DNA of 64,000 bases from ATZT02 sp038145175 (GCA_038145175.1 JAYQPE010000001.1:173266-237265), one strand, 5' to 3'; positions 16,675-25,804 are shown, counted from the first letter of the stretch. The notes: generated by a model from the sequence alone, not told the origin. A program made the numbers and translations.

Positions 16675-18256
16675 ATCAAAAGATTATATAAAGTTAAAAA
16701 AAGCATCTAAAAAATTGCTAAAATCCGATCTAACGAAGCTCTTCGCTAAAGATTCAAAACGTTACCAAAATTTCAATACTAGTTTTTCACAATTAAATTT
16801 TGATTTTAGTAAAAATTTTATAGATAATTCAACAAAAAAATTGTTGCAGAATTTGATCAAAAGTACTCATTTGGAAAGAAAAATTAAAGAATTACTTAAC
16901 GGGCAAAATGTCAATGTTACGGAAAATAGAAAAGTTGGACATTATTGGTTGCGCGAGGATTTTCAAAATGTAAATTTGAATGAAATTATTCAAAAAATTA
17001 GATTTGAAGAAGATAGATTTCTAAAATTTGCAGACAACATCAGAAGTGGCGCCATAAAGAGTTTTAGCAATGAATCTTTTACAGACGTAATAAGTGTTGG
17101 TATTGGCGGATCTGATCTTGGACCCAATATGGCCTACGAAGCATTAAAAGGTTTGCATGATGGTCAAGTAAAAATACATTTTGTTTCGAATATGGATCAA
17201 GTTTATTTAGATGCAATGTTAAGAAAATTAAATCCAGCTCGAACGTTAGTTTTGATGATCAGTAAAACTTTCACAACTCTTGAAACTCTAGAAAATGGAA
17301 AATACCTAAAGAAATGGCTTCAAGGAAACGATAGATCAAAAGATGTTTCAACAAATTTTGTGGCGATTACTACTGATTCAACCCAAAGTGAAAAGTTTGG
17401 AATAAATAAAGAGCAGACTTTTATTTTCTGGGATTGGGTAGGGGGTAGATATTCTCTTTTTAGCGCAGTAGGAATGTCTATTGCTCTAGGTTATGGTTCA
17501 AAGTTTTTTAGAGAAATGAAAAAAGGTGCTGGTGACTATGATCAGGTTTTGCGACAACAAGAATTAAAGGACAATCCGTCTTTCTGGCACGCTGTAGTTA
17601 GCATTTGGAATCTAAATTTTATGAAATTTAATACTTTAGCAATCATTCCTTATAGTTCTTTGCTTTCAAGATTTCCTGCATTCCTTCAGCAAACCTGGAT
17701 GGAAAGTAATGGCAAGAGTGTCCAAGTTGACGGAAAAAAATCTAAATTAATTAATTCACCTATTATCTTTGGCGAACCAGGCACCAACTCTCAACACTCT
17801 TTCTTTCAAATGATTCAACAGGGGAATCAGATTATTCCTGTTGATTTTATTTTGATAAAAAATAATTATGGCAAGGATAAATCATTTAATGATCAATTAG
17901 TGTCAAATGCTCTTGCTCAAAGCATGACCATGATGAATGGAAAAAATCAAGAAGAGCTATTGAAAGAGGGTACCTCTGATGATTTGGTAAAACATAAAGT
18001 AATGCCAGGAAACAGACCTTCAAACATTGTTTGGCTTAATCATCTAGATGCTTACAATTTGGGACAGTTAATATCCTTTTATGAAATAAGTATTATGCTT
18101 CAAGGCTTCATTTTAAATATCAACTCTTTTGATCAATTTGGAGTCGAATTAGGAAAATCTAATGCCAAACAGATTTATGACAAAATAAACGGAAAGTTAA
18201 AAGCAAAATTTGATCAATCTACTGAGGAAAACATTAATTTTTTCAGGAAAAATTAA
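16664..18256 (+). CDS. pgi: Pgi, glucose-6-phosphate isomerase
   Basis: A full-length 530-residue phosphoglucose isomerase linking glucose-6-phosphate and fructose-6-phosphate. Signatures are SVGIGGSDLGPNMAYEAL, SKTFTTLETL, WDWVGGRYSLFSAVG (the PGI signature) and GEPGTNSQHSFFQ, which carries the catalytic His. It starts inside the end of mshC, so the two are cotranslated. pgi is not a usual member of the mshC cluster. The stop codon shares TTAA with the PAC2 gene. Confidence 0.96.
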   Translation: MLIKSKDYIKLKKASKKLLKSDLTKLFAKDSKRYQNFNTSFSQLNFDFSKNFIDNSTKKLLQNLIKSTHLERKIKELLNGQNVNVTENRKVGHYWLREDFQNVNLNEIIQKIRFEEDRFLKFADNIRSGAIKSFSNESFTDVISVGIGGSDLGPNMAYEALKGLHDGQVKIHFVSNMDQVYLDAMLRKLNPARTLVLMISKTFTTLETLENGKYLKKWLQGNDRSKDVSTNFVAITTDSTQSEKFGINKEQTFIFWDWVGGRYSLFSAVGMSIALGYGSKFFREMKKGAGDYDQVLRQQELKDNPSFWHAVVSIWNLNFMKFNTLAIIPYSSLLSRFPAFLQQTWMESNGKSVQVDGKKSKLINSPIIFGEPGTNSQHSFFQMIQQGNQIIPVDFILIKNNYGKDKSFNDQLVSNALAQSMTMMNGKNQEELLKEGTSDDLVKHKVMPGNRPSNIVWLNHLDAYNLGQLISFYEISIMLQGFILNINSFDQFGVELGKSNAKQIYDKINGKLKAKFDQSTEENINFFRKN

Positions 18257-19107
18257 TCTTTAGTTCGTCGTTTTAAGTATCGTTCAAATTCTCTTGCAAT
18301 CGCTTCACCACTTGCTTCTGGTAAATCGGATGCATCAACTGATGATTCTAATTTTGTTACATAATCTTTAATTTCATCATCTTCAGCAGAAAGTTGATCT
18401 ACTCCTTCTTGCCATGCTCTTGATTCATCAATTAAGTCGTTTAACGGAATGGATATATCTAATAAGTCCTCTAATTTTGAAATAACAGCAAGTGTTGCTT
18501 TTGGATTTGGGGGAGAAGAAACATAATGAGGTATTGCAGCCCACAAAGATATGGATGCAATGTCTCTTTCTGTTGCTTCATCTTGCACTATTCCAATGAT
18601 TCCAGTTGGACCCTCATAGGCGGAAGGCTCCAAATCCAAATTTTCTGTCAATTCAGGTGTTGCTGCAACTGTTGTAACTGGAACTGGTCTTGTGTGTGGT
18701 GCATCTGCCAACAAAGCACCGCAAGAAATTATCAAAGCAACTTCATAATCATCAAAAATATCTAGCAATTCACTAACAAAATTTTTCCATTTTAAATTTG
18801 GCTCTATTCCTTGAACAAGAAGAATTGAATTAGGTGAGCCAGGTGGATCAGCTAAAAATATTCGAGTCGTAGGCCAATCAATAATTCGTTTTCCATCATC
18901 TGTTAAACGAACTCTGGGACGTGCAACTTGGTAGTCGTAATAAGGATCTGGATCAATTGCGGTTAATTCTGTAGCATCCCAAACTTCAATCAAGTGATCA
19001 ATGACATTTGAAGCAGTTTCTGCTGCATCATTCCAACCTAAAAAGGAACATATTGCGACAGGATTCTTACCTAGATATTCCTTTATAGATTTAATGTCTA
19101 AATTCAC
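18253..19107 (-). CDS. PAC2 family protein
   Basis: A 284-residue member of the PAC2 superfamily, named for the eukaryotic proteasome assembly chaperone. The early segment AICSFLGWNDAAETASNVIDHL and the VQGIEPNLKW and EGPTGIIGIV segments are family features. Bacterial copies are common in Actinomycetes near the proteasome genes, but a role in proteasome assembly has not been shown. The start is GTG at 19107 with a strong AGGAGG site 4 nt upstream. The C-terminal 60 residues are highly charged. Confidence 0.88.
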   Translation of the reverse strand: MNLDIKSIKEYLGKNPVAICSFLGWNDAAETASNVIDHLIEVWDATELTAIDPDPYYDYQVARPRVRLTDDGKRIIDWPTTRIFLADPPGSPNSILLVQGIEPNLKWKNFVSELLDIFDDYEVALIISCGALLADAPHTRPVPVTTVAATPELTENLDLEPSAYEGPTGIIGIVQDEATERDIASISLWAAIPHYVSSPPNPKATLAVISKLEDLLDISIPLNDLIDESRAWQEGVDQLSAEDDEIKDYVTKLESSVDASDLPEASGEAIAREFERYLKRRTKD

Positions 19108-19230
19108 GTTCCTCCTGCGAGTTTAATCCACTTAAATGCCTTGATTTCAAAGTAATCTCTAATCTACATAAGGTTGGACAGTTTTGCATAATTGACCAAT
19201 GTTCTTTAGTGAATCAGGAGTTTGTCCAAA

Positions 19231-19899
19231 TTGCGTGCTTTATTAATTGATATGGATGGCACGCTAGTTGAGACCGAAAGCAGGTGGTGGGCTGCTGAAC
19301 GTCGCGTTATGGAGATGCATGGCTCAACTTGGGAGGAAGATGATCAAAATCAAGCTATCGGTGGACCACTTTTCAAAGTCGTTGAATATATGGGTGCAAA
19401 AGCAAATGTCAATTCCGAAATTATTTTCAAACAAATAGTTGATGAAATGTTAGATAGTTTTTCTAAATATAAGTCTGAATTACTTCCCGGGTGGGAAAAT
19501 ATTATTAAAGAAGCAAGAAATCAGGGGATAAAAACTGCGTTAGTCACTGCCTCAAACAAAGTACTTGCAGATGCGCTTTTGCTGAATAATTCTTTTGAAA
19601 ATTATTTTGATCTTGTGATTACCTCGGATGATGTAGTTGACACAAAACCACATCCAGAGCCTTATTTAACTTCAGCTAAATATTTTGGGTTAGACGTATT
19701 GGAATGTTTAGCTTTTGAAGATTCAAATACAGGAATTACTAGTTCATTAGGGGCAGGCATACCGACTATTGCTTTGCCTGATCGAGTGCTCTTAGATGCA
19801 AGAAGGGGTATGAGAATACTGAGTAGTTTGCAAGGATTAAATTTAGAGGATTTAAAAGGCATGCATAAAGAACTTGTCAAAGAATGGCAAAATATCTAG
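19231..19899 (+). CDS. HAD family hydrolase (phosphatase/phosphomutase type)
   Basis: A HAD-superfamily hydrolase of about 222 residues with motif I DMDGTLVETE, a motif II Thr in LVTASN, the Lys in DTKPHPEPY and motif III FEDSNTGI. It resembles the beta-phosphoglucomutase/phosphatase group; substrate unknown. I prefer the TTG at 19231, because AGGAG (19216-19220) is 10 nt upstream. The in-frame TTG at 19222 would leave only one base between site and start. It ends in a 4-bp overlap (CTAG) with the convergent nuclease gene. Confidence 0.88.
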   Translation: MRALLIDMDGTLVETESRWWAAERRVMEMHGSTWEEDDQNQAIGGPLFKVVEYMGAKANVNSEIIFKQIVDEMLDSFSKYKSELLPGWENIIKEARNQGIKTALVTASNKVLADALLLNNSFENYFDLVITSDDVVDTKPHPEPYLTSAKYFGLDVLECLAFEDSNTGITSSLGAGIPTIALPDRVLLDARRGMRILSSLQGLNLEDLKGMHKELVKEWQNI

Positions 19900-20702
19900 T
19901 TAAAAGCAGGACAAATCTTCTTAAAATAACAGTAATCACACAATTTAGATGTTGTTGGATTGAAAGCATTTTCAGTTAAGCTTATATTTATTTGCTTGGC
20001 GATGGAAAAGATCTTTTGCTCCGTCATTTCAAGGTCAGTAAGTGTTGGCTCATAACTTAAAATATTAGAATCTTTCAAATACATTAATCTCAGTTGTTTA
20101 GCTAATGATCCAGTTTTTTTATAGATGACAAGTGCATAAAATTTTAGTTGAAATAATACTTTCGATTCAAAATTTTGTTTTGGTGATTTACCAGTTTTAT
20201 AATCATTTATTCGAATCCAGCCTTGAGGAGAAACATCAATCCGATCTACATATCCCTTTAGATGAATTTGGTCAGTTAAAATATGTTCTATTAATTCTTC
20301 AGTTGAATCTGGTTCTATTTTCGAAGGATCTTCAATTTGGAAATAGTTAGCCAATAATATTTTTATTTCAGAAATCAATAAATTAATTTTTTCTTTGTCA
20401 TATTCAACTTTTCCTACTACAGGAAAATCTATATTTGAATCTATCGCGCAGTAGTTGTTAGGTTCTTCAGTTAATAAATTCTCAACATATTTAGAAATAT
20501 CTCGAGTTGCCCATTTAAAACTTCTTTGGGATTTATCAACTTTATAAAGATCTTCCAGAATTAAGTGAACTATTGAACCTCTAACTGCGTCTATGCCTGG
20601 TCTCTCAGGTAATTTGTCAATTGCACGAAACTTGTAAAGTTGAGGACATTGCTGAAAATCTGAAATTCTTGATGGAGACAGTGACAAAATTGTTTTTTCC
20701 AT
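19896..20702 (-). CDS. RecB/Cas4-like PD-(D/E)XK exonuclease with Fe-S cysteines
   Basis: A 268-residue stand-alone nuclease of the PD-(D/E)XK family. Nuclease residues are in GYVDRID, INDYKTGK (Asp ... Lys) and the QLKFYAL helix. Four cysteines fit an AddB/Cas4-type Fe-S cluster: Cys19 in QQCPQLY and Cys255, Cys258 and Cys264 in CDYCYFKKICPAF. Mycobacteria have a similar gene beside trmI (Rv2119), so the location is conserved. There is no helicase domain and no CRISPR array nearby. A role in DNA repair is inferred. Confidence 0.9.
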   Translation of the reverse strand: MEKTILSLSPSRISDFQQCPQLYKFRAIDKLPERPGIDAVRGSIVHLILEDLYKVDKSQRSFKWATRDISKYVENLLTEEPNNYCAIDSNIDFPVVGKVEYDKEKINLLISEIKILLANYFQIEDPSKIEPDSTEELIEHILTDQIHLKGYVDRIDVSPQGWIRINDYKTGKSPKQNFESKVLFQLKFYALVIYKKTGSLAKQLRLMYLKDSNILSYEPTLTDLEMTEQKIFSIAKQINISLTENAFNPTTSKLCDYCYFKKICPAFN

Positions 20703-20714
20703 GTTTATACCTTA
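20700..20714 (-). promoter_or_regulatory. Predicted leaderless promoter of the RecB-like nuclease
   Basis: On the minus strand TAAGGT (20709-20714) ends 6 nt before the ATG at 20702. It is divergent from the trmI promoter within a 56-bp gap. Confidence 0.5.
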
Positions 20715-20722
20715 GGGCAAAG

Positions 20723-20761
20723 TTCTGACAAAGCATTATTTATCTAGAATTAAGAATCATG
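20723..20761 (+). promoter_or_regulatory. Predicted leaderless promoter of trmI and the proteasome cluster
   Basis: TTCTGA (20723-20728), a 16-nt spacer and TAGAAT (20745-20750) are followed after 8 nt by the trmI ATG at 20759, with no ribosome binding site. This is probably the main promoter at the head of the trmI-mpa-dop-pup-prcBA-paf run. Confidence 0.5.
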
Positions 20762-21610
20762 TCACTTGAATATGGAAGCTTAGTTATCCTTTCAGACCAA
20801 AAAGGTCGTAATCACACACTCGTCTTAGAGCAAGGCAAACAATTTTTTACGACTCATGGATCTATAAATCATGATGAAATTAAAAATTTAGGAGAAGGAA
20901 GTGTAGTTTCTAGCACGAATGGAATGCAATACACAATATTTTCACCTTCCTTACAAGATTATGTGGTGAATATGCCAAGAGGTGCAGCTGTTATCTACCC
21001 TAAAGATGCTTCACAAATTATTGAGCTTGCTGACATTAAAAATGGTTCTAAAGTACTCGAAGCAGGGGTTGGTTCTGGTTCTTTGTCTTTACATATCTTA
21101 AAGACTATTGGTGAAAAAGGAATCTTAAATTCTTGTGAAATTAATGAAGATTTTATTAATGTCGCAAAAAAGAATGTTTTGAAGTTTATGAAGCAAACTC
21201 CGCCTAATTGGTCAGTTTTTTTGATCGACATTAAGGAATTTAAAAGTGAAATTATTTATGATTCAGTCATTTTAGACTTACTAAATCCGTGGGACATGGT
21301 GGAAAATATTTACTCGATGATTAAACCTGGCGGCCACTTTGTTTGTTATGTTGCCACCACAACTCAAATGTCAAAACTTGTCGAAACAATTAAGTTAAGT
21401 GGACAGTGGACAGACCCAATAGCATCAGAAACAATGTATAGAGAATGGCATCTTCAAGGTTTATCTGTTCGACCAAAACACAAGATGAATGGACACACAG
21501 GTTTTTTAGTTCACACCAGAAGAATGGCTGATGGTTTTAAATTTCCTATAAAAAGACAGAAACCAGCAAAAGGTGCCTATGGAGTCGATTACGAGTCACC
21601 AACTAAATAA
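20759..21610 (+). CDS. trmI: TrmI, tRNA (adenine-N1)-58 methyltransferase
   Basis: A 283-residue SAM-dependent enzyme that makes m1A58 in the tRNA T-loop, stabilising tRNA. An N-terminal beta domain is followed by a Rossmann methyltransferase with motif I VLEAGVGSGSLSL and the linking region PRGAAVIYPKDASQI, both typical of TrmI. Late motifs are SVILDLLNPWD and PGGHFVCYV. It stands at the head of the proteasome run, as in mycobacteria (Rv2118c). Confidence 0.94.
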   Translation: MSLEYGSLVILSDQKGRNHTLVLEQGKQFFTTHGSINHDEIKNLGEGSVVSSTNGMQYTIFSPSLQDYVVNMPRGAAVIYPKDASQIIELADIKNGSKVLEAGVGSGSLSLHILKTIGEKGILNSCEINEDFINVAKKNVLKFMKQTPPNWSVFLIDIKEFKSEIIYDSVILDLLNPWDMVENIYSMIKPGGHFVCYVATTTQMSKLVETIKLSGQWTDPIASETMYREWHLQGLSVRPKHKMNGHTGFLVHTRRMADGFKFPIKRQKPAKGAYGVDYESPTK

Positions 21611-21629
21611 AGTCTTTTAGAGCAATTGT

Positions 21630-21661
21630 TAGAATATGTCTAAACCTTGGAGGAAAAATTG
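21630..21661 (+). promoter_or_regulatory. Possible internal promoter and ribosome binding site of mpa
   Basis: TAGAAT (21630-21635) lies in the 48-bp gap between trmI and mpa and would give a leader of about 20 nt. GGAGG (21649-21653) stands 5 nt before the TTG at 21659 and decides that start. No convincing -35 element is seen. Confidence 0.35.
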
Positions 21662-23293
21662 TCAGAGATTCAAAATATTTCTTCCAACGAAGAATTCGAA
21701 AAACTGGTAACTGATTTAAAATTTAAGAACCAAGAATTAACCAATCTTCTCACCGAAGCGCGAAATCAATTATTCAGCCTCAAAGAGCAAGTTGAGCAAC
21801 TTGGTGCTCCTCCCTCAGGATTTGGAATCTTTTTAGAAATGTATGAAAAAGATGCTGATGTATTAATTAATGGTCGAAAAATGCGCGTCACAATATCTCC
21901 AGAAATTGAGAAAAAGAATCTTCTACCTGGTAGAGAAGTTGTGTTAAATGATTCCATGAACATAATCGCTGTTCATGGATTTGAAAAAGCAGGCGAACTA
22001 GTTACTTTAAAAAGTGTTTTGGAAGATGAAAATAGAGCTGTTGTAATTGGTCGGGCAGATGAAGAAAAAGTTGTTCGGATAGCAGAGTCATTAAATACAA
22101 CTGAAATTAAAGTGGGAGATTCACTAATTCTTGATAACAAAAGTGGATTTATCTATGAAAAAATTCCTAAGAGTGAGGTAGAAGAATTAGTTCTAGAAGA
22201 AGTACCCGATGTTGACTATGAAGATATTGGTGGACTGGGAAGTCAAATTGAGCAAATTAGAGATGCAGTCGAGCTTCCATTCCTACATAAAGATTTATAT
22301 AAAGAACATCAATTAAGAGCACCTAAGGGAATACTTCTATATGGACCTCCAGGATGTGGAAAAACACTGATCGCTAAAGCTGTTGCAAATTCATTAGCCA
22401 AGAAAGTATCAGAAAATTTCCAAAGCAATAGTGCCAGATCTTTCTTTTTAAATATAAAAGGTCCTGAATTATTAAATAAGTATGTAGGAGAAACAGAAAG
22501 ACATATCAGACTAATTTTTCAAAGAGCCAGGGATAAAGCTAGTGAAGGTTTTCCAGTGATTGTATTTTTCGATGAAATGGATTCTTTATTTAAAACTAGA
22601 GGAAGCGGTGTATCAAGTGACGTGGAAAACACAATTGTTCCTCAATTACTTAGCGAAATTGATGGTGTTGAAGGTTTAGAAAACGTTATAGTAATTGGCG
22701 CATCAAACAGAGAAGACATGATTGATCCTGCAATTTTAAGACCAGGAAGATTAGATGTAAAAATAAAAATTGAAAGACCCGATGCACAAGGTGCTGCTGA
22801 AATTCTTTCAAAGTACTTAACACCAGATTTGCCTTTGAGTGAAGATGATTTGAAACAACATAATGGAGATAAGCTTTTTACAGTTAAATCAATGATTCAA
22901 AGAGCAGTTGAAAGAATGTTTAATGAATCAGATGAAAATAGATTTATTGAAGTAACTTATGCAAATGGTGACAAGGAAGTTCTATATTTCAAGGATTTCG
23001 CAAGTGGTGCAATGCTTGAAAACATTATTTCTAGAGCAAAGAAAAATGCAATAAAAGAATTTTTAAGAAATAACAAAAAAGGAATAAGAGTAGAGCACAT
23101 CCTTGCTGCTTGTCAGGAAGAATTTAGAGAAAATGAAGATTTACCAAATTCAACCAACCCTGATGATTGGGCCAGAATCTCAGGTAAGAAAGGTGAGAGA
23201 ATTGTATTCTTAAGAACCTTGATCCAAAGTAAGCAAGGCGAAGAACCAGGTAGATCAATTGAAACAATAGGTTCTACAGGTCAATATTTATAA
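21659..23293 (+). CDS. mpa: Mpa/ARC, proteasome-associated AAA+ ATPase
   Basis: A hexameric ATPase that binds pupylated proteins, unfolds them and feeds them to the 20S proteasome. Domains in order: N-terminal coiled coil (about residues 5-45, binds Pup), tandem OB domains (about 50-180) and an AAA+ module with Walker A GPPGCGKT, Walker B VIVFFDEMD and the SRH region RPGRLD. The C-terminus ends in GQYL, the HbYX-like tail that docks into the proteasome and is essential in mycobacteria. Length is 544 residues, somewhat shorter than the mycobacterial protein. The start is TTG at 21659 after a strong GGAGG. Confidence 0.97.
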   Translation: MSEIQNISSNEEFEKLVTDLKFKNQELTNLLTEARNQLFSLKEQVEQLGAPPSGFGIFLEMYEKDADVLINGRKMRVTISPEIEKKNLLPGREVVLNDSMNIIAVHGFEKAGELVTLKSVLEDENRAVVIGRADEEKVVRIAESLNTTEIKVGDSLILDNKSGFIYEKIPKSEVEELVLEEVPDVDYEDIGGLGSQIEQIRDAVELPFLHKDLYKEHQLRAPKGILLYGPPGCGKTLIAKAVANSLAKKVSENFQSNSARSFFLNIKGPELLNKYVGETERHIRLIFQRARDKASEGFPVIVFFDEMDSLFKTRGSGVSSDVENTIVPQLLSEIDGVEGLENVIVIGASNREDMIDPAILRPGRLDVKIKIERPDAQGAAEILSKYLTPDLPLSEDDLKQHNGDKLFTVKSMIQRAVERMFNESDENRFIEVTYANGDKEVLYFKDFASGAMLENIISRAKKNAIKEFLRNNKKGIRVEHILAACQEEFRENEDLPNSTNPDDWARISGKKGERIVFLRTLIQSKQGEEPGRSIETIGSTGQYL

Positions 23294-23305
23294 ATATAAA
23301 TAACC

Positions 23306-24814
23306 ATGGAATTTAAAAGAATCATGGGACTTGAAAATGAATATGGAATATCAAGTCTATTAGGCACTGACCCAATTACATTGTCTACAAGATTAGTACA
23401 TGCCTACGCTAAACATTTATATCCAGATAGAAATATCAGATGGGATTATGATTTAGAAAATCCATTAAGAGATGCTAGAGGATTTGATTTAACTAGATCT
23501 GAAGCTGATCCTTCATTGTTGACTGATGAGGATCAAACAATTGCCAACATAGTAATTCATAATGGGGCAAGGTTTTATGTTGATCATGCACATCCTGAAT
23601 ATTCGGCACCAGAAACCACCAATGCATTTGATGCAGTCAAATGGGATTTGGCCGGTGACAACGTCATCAAAAAAGCAATTGAATTAGATAAAGAAATATA
23701 TCCAAACGATCCGATTCGAATTTTTAAAAATAATGTTGATAATAAAGGTGCATCTTATGGAACGCACGAAAATTATTTAATGAAGAGGTCCACTGAATTC
23801 AATCAAATTATTCATTTTTTGACTCCATTTTTGGTCACCCGACAAATTTTTACGGGAGCAGGAAGAGTTGGAATTGGCCAAATTCCACACAATGATTCAT
23901 TTCAAATAAGTCAAAGAACTGATTACATCGAAACTTTGGTTGGTCTAGAAACTACATTGAGAAGGCCTATCATAAACACAAGAGATGAACCTCATGCTGA
24001 TTCATCCACATATCGACGATTGCATTTAATTATTGGTGATGCCAACATGTGCGATTTTGCAAATATTCTAAAAATTGGGTCTACAGATTTAGTTTTAACT
24101 ATGATTGAAGACAATTTCTTGAACAATTTTGATTGTGAGCTATTTGATCCAATTCAATCTTTGAAAGTTGTTTCTCAAAATATTAATCTTGATAAAAACA
24201 TCCAATTAGCGTCTGGCTTGAACATAACGGCTTTAGATTTACAAAGAAGATATTTAATAAAAGCAATTGAATTCAACGAAAATGTTGCAAAGTCAAGATA
24301 TTTTGAAGAAATAATAGGTATGTGGAAGATTACTTTAGACTTATTAAAAAATGATCCAACTAAACTAATTGGCAAAATCGACTGGTTAACAAAAAAATAT
24401 CTAATGGACAATATGTTTAGAGACAAAAGTTTAAAATCAAGTGATTTAATAAAATCTATCGATTTTCAATATTCTGAAATCACAAGTGATCAAAATATAT
24501 TCAATATTTTGAAAAATAATAAAGTTGTGCACAAGTATTTTGATGATAAGGAATTGAAATATTCTGAAAAGAATCCGCCAGCGACTACTCGAGCATTTTT
24601 TAGAGCGAATATGTTGAAGAAATTTCCTCAATTTATTTCAGCTGCATCTTGGGATAACGTTATCCTTGATTTAGATCCAAATCAGTCTCTTTTAAGAATT
24701 CCGACGACAGATCCTTATGGATTTAATTTTGAAAGCCACTCTGCAATTTTAAATCAGGCTAGAAATATCCAAGAGTTGGTGAGTGTTTTGTCTGGCCATA
24801 GTACTCAACGGTAA
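23306..24814 (+). CDS. dop: Dop, deamidase/depupylase of Pup
   Basis: A 502-residue glutamine-synthetase-fold enzyme that deamidates Pup's C-terminal Gln to Glu and also removes Pup from substrates. ATP/Mg residues are in MGLENEYGI near the N-terminus, and the catalytic Asp93 lies in YVDHAHPEYS. The Dop loop that distinguishes it from PafA is short here (around residues 40-75). It lies 12 bp after mpa and 21 bp before the pup start. Confidence 0.96.
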   Translation: MEFKRIMGLENEYGISSLLGTDPITLSTRLVHAYAKHLYPDRNIRWDYDLENPLRDARGFDLTRSEADPSLLTDEDQTIANIVIHNGARFYVDHAHPEYSAPETTNAFDAVKWDLAGDNVIKKAIELDKEIYPNDPIRIFKNNVDNKGASYGTHENYLMKRSTEFNQIIHFLTPFLVTRQIFTGAGRVGIGQIPHNDSFQISQRTDYIETLVGLETTLRRPIINTRDEPHADSSTYRRLHLIIGDANMCDFANILKIGSTDLVLTMIEDNFLNNFDCELFDPIQSLKVVSQNINLDKNIQLASGLNITALDLQRRYLIKAIEFNENVAKSRYFEEIIGMWKITLDLLKNDPTKLIGKIDWLTKKYLMDNMFRDKSLKSSDLIKSIDFQYSEITSDQNIFNILKNNKVVHKYFDDKELKYSEKNPPATTRAFFRANMLKKFPQFISAASWDNVILDLDPNQSLLRIPTTDPYGFNFESHSAILNQARNIQELVSVLSGHSTQR

Positions 24815-24835
24815 TATTTGAGAAAAGGAGACAAG

Positions 24836-25015
24836 TTGTCTGAGCAAATAAAGGCAAGTAGCAATTCTAGTTTTCCTATTGATTCAGACCACGAAGTTAT
24901 CTTTAATGCACCTGACACAAAAGACATCGATTCAGTGTTAGAAGAAATAGATGCCGTTTTGGAGAAAAACGCTGAGGAATTTGTTAAAGGGTTTATCCAA
25001 AAAGGCGGCCAATAA
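24836..25015 (+). CDS. pup: Pup, prokaryotic ubiquitin-like protein
   Basis: A 59-residue intrinsically disordered tag protein. It ends in KGGQ, so Dop must deamidate the terminal Gln before PafA can attach it to lysines. The helix-forming C-terminal half (IDSVLEEIDAVLEKNAEEFV) is the part that binds the Mpa coiled coil. I chose TTG at 24836: AAGGAG ends 5 nt upstream. A further in-frame TTG at 24818 precedes that site and cannot use it. prcB starts directly at the next base. Confidence 0.96.
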   Translation: MSEQIKASSNSSFPIDSDHEVIFNAPDTKDIDSVLEEIDAVLEKNAEEFVKGFIQKGGQ

Positions 25016-25804
25016 ATGGCACTAGATTTCACAAGTTCATTCTCGGAATACTTAAATGAAAAAAAATATCTAGATCGAGAGTTGTTTAATAAATCAGATC
25101 AAGCATCGCCACTGGCAACTACAATTGTTGCAATTGTTTATAAAGACGGCGTGTTAATGGCAGGAGACAGAAGAGCAACGATTGGAAATCTTGTTGCACA
25201 AAATGATATTGAAAAAGTATTCCCAGCTGATAATGAATCAATAATTGGAATTGCTGGTAGTGCAGGGATTGCTTTAGAACTTGTAAAGTTATTTCAAGTT
25301 GAATTAGAACACTATGAAAAAATTGAAGGTACACAACTTTCTGTCGTTGGTAAAGCAAATCGACTTAGCGTTTTGCTACGTGGCAACTTAGGTTTAGCGT
25401 TTCAAGGTTTAGCAGCGATTCCATTGTTTGCTGCCTACGACAAAGATCAAAATGCGGGCAGAGTTTTTTCTTACGATGTTACTGGCGGAAGATATGAAGA
25501 GCATGAGTATTACGCTGTTGGTTCGGGTTCTATATTTGCAAAATCTTCACTAAAAAAAATGTACTCAGAAAATTTGGATGAAAAAATGGCAATTAGAATA
25601 TCTTTGGAATCACTTTATGATGCAGCAGAAGAAGATTCTGCTACCGCAGGAATAGATATAACAAGAGAAATTTATCCAATTGTTTCATTAGTAAATTCAC
25701 AGGGTTTTAGGAGAATAAGTGACAATCAATTAAACGAAATTGCCACAAAAATATTTGGCGAAAGAAAAAATAGACCTGATGGACCAATAGCGAGGATGAC
25801 ATGA
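25016..25804 (+). CDS. prcB: PrcB, 20S proteasome beta subunit
   Basis: A 262-residue catalytic proteasome subunit with a propeptide of about 34 residues. The mature N-terminal nucleophile is Thr35 in LATTIVAIVYKDGV. The supporting Asp, Lys and Ser residues lie in MAGDRRAT, the Lys-bearing NDIEKVFP stretch and YAVGSGS. It starts one base after the pup stop and overlaps prcA by 4 bp (ATGA). Confidence 0.97.
   Translation: MALDFTSSFSEYLNEKKYLDRELFNKSDQASPLATTIVAIVYKDGVLMAGDRRATIGNLVAQNDIEKVFPADNESIIGIAGSAGIALELVKLFQVELEHYEKIEGTQLSVVGKANRLSVLLRGNLGLAFQGLAAIPLFAAYDKDQNAGRVFSYDVTGGRYEEHEYYAVGSGSIFAKSSLKKMYSENLDEKMAIRISLESLYDAAEEDSATAGIDITREIYPIVSLVNSQGFRRISDNQLNEIATKIFGERKNRPDGPIARMT

Noticed and set aside
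18253..19107. PAC2 protein as proven proteasome assembly chaperone
   Set aside because: The family name comes from eukaryotes; nothing in this sequence shows such a function, so it is left as PAC2 family.
19896..20702. Cas4-like gene as evidence of a CRISPR-Cas system
   Set aside because: No repeats, no cas1/cas2 and no effector genes in the window; its position next to trmI is conserved in Actinomycetes without CRISPR.
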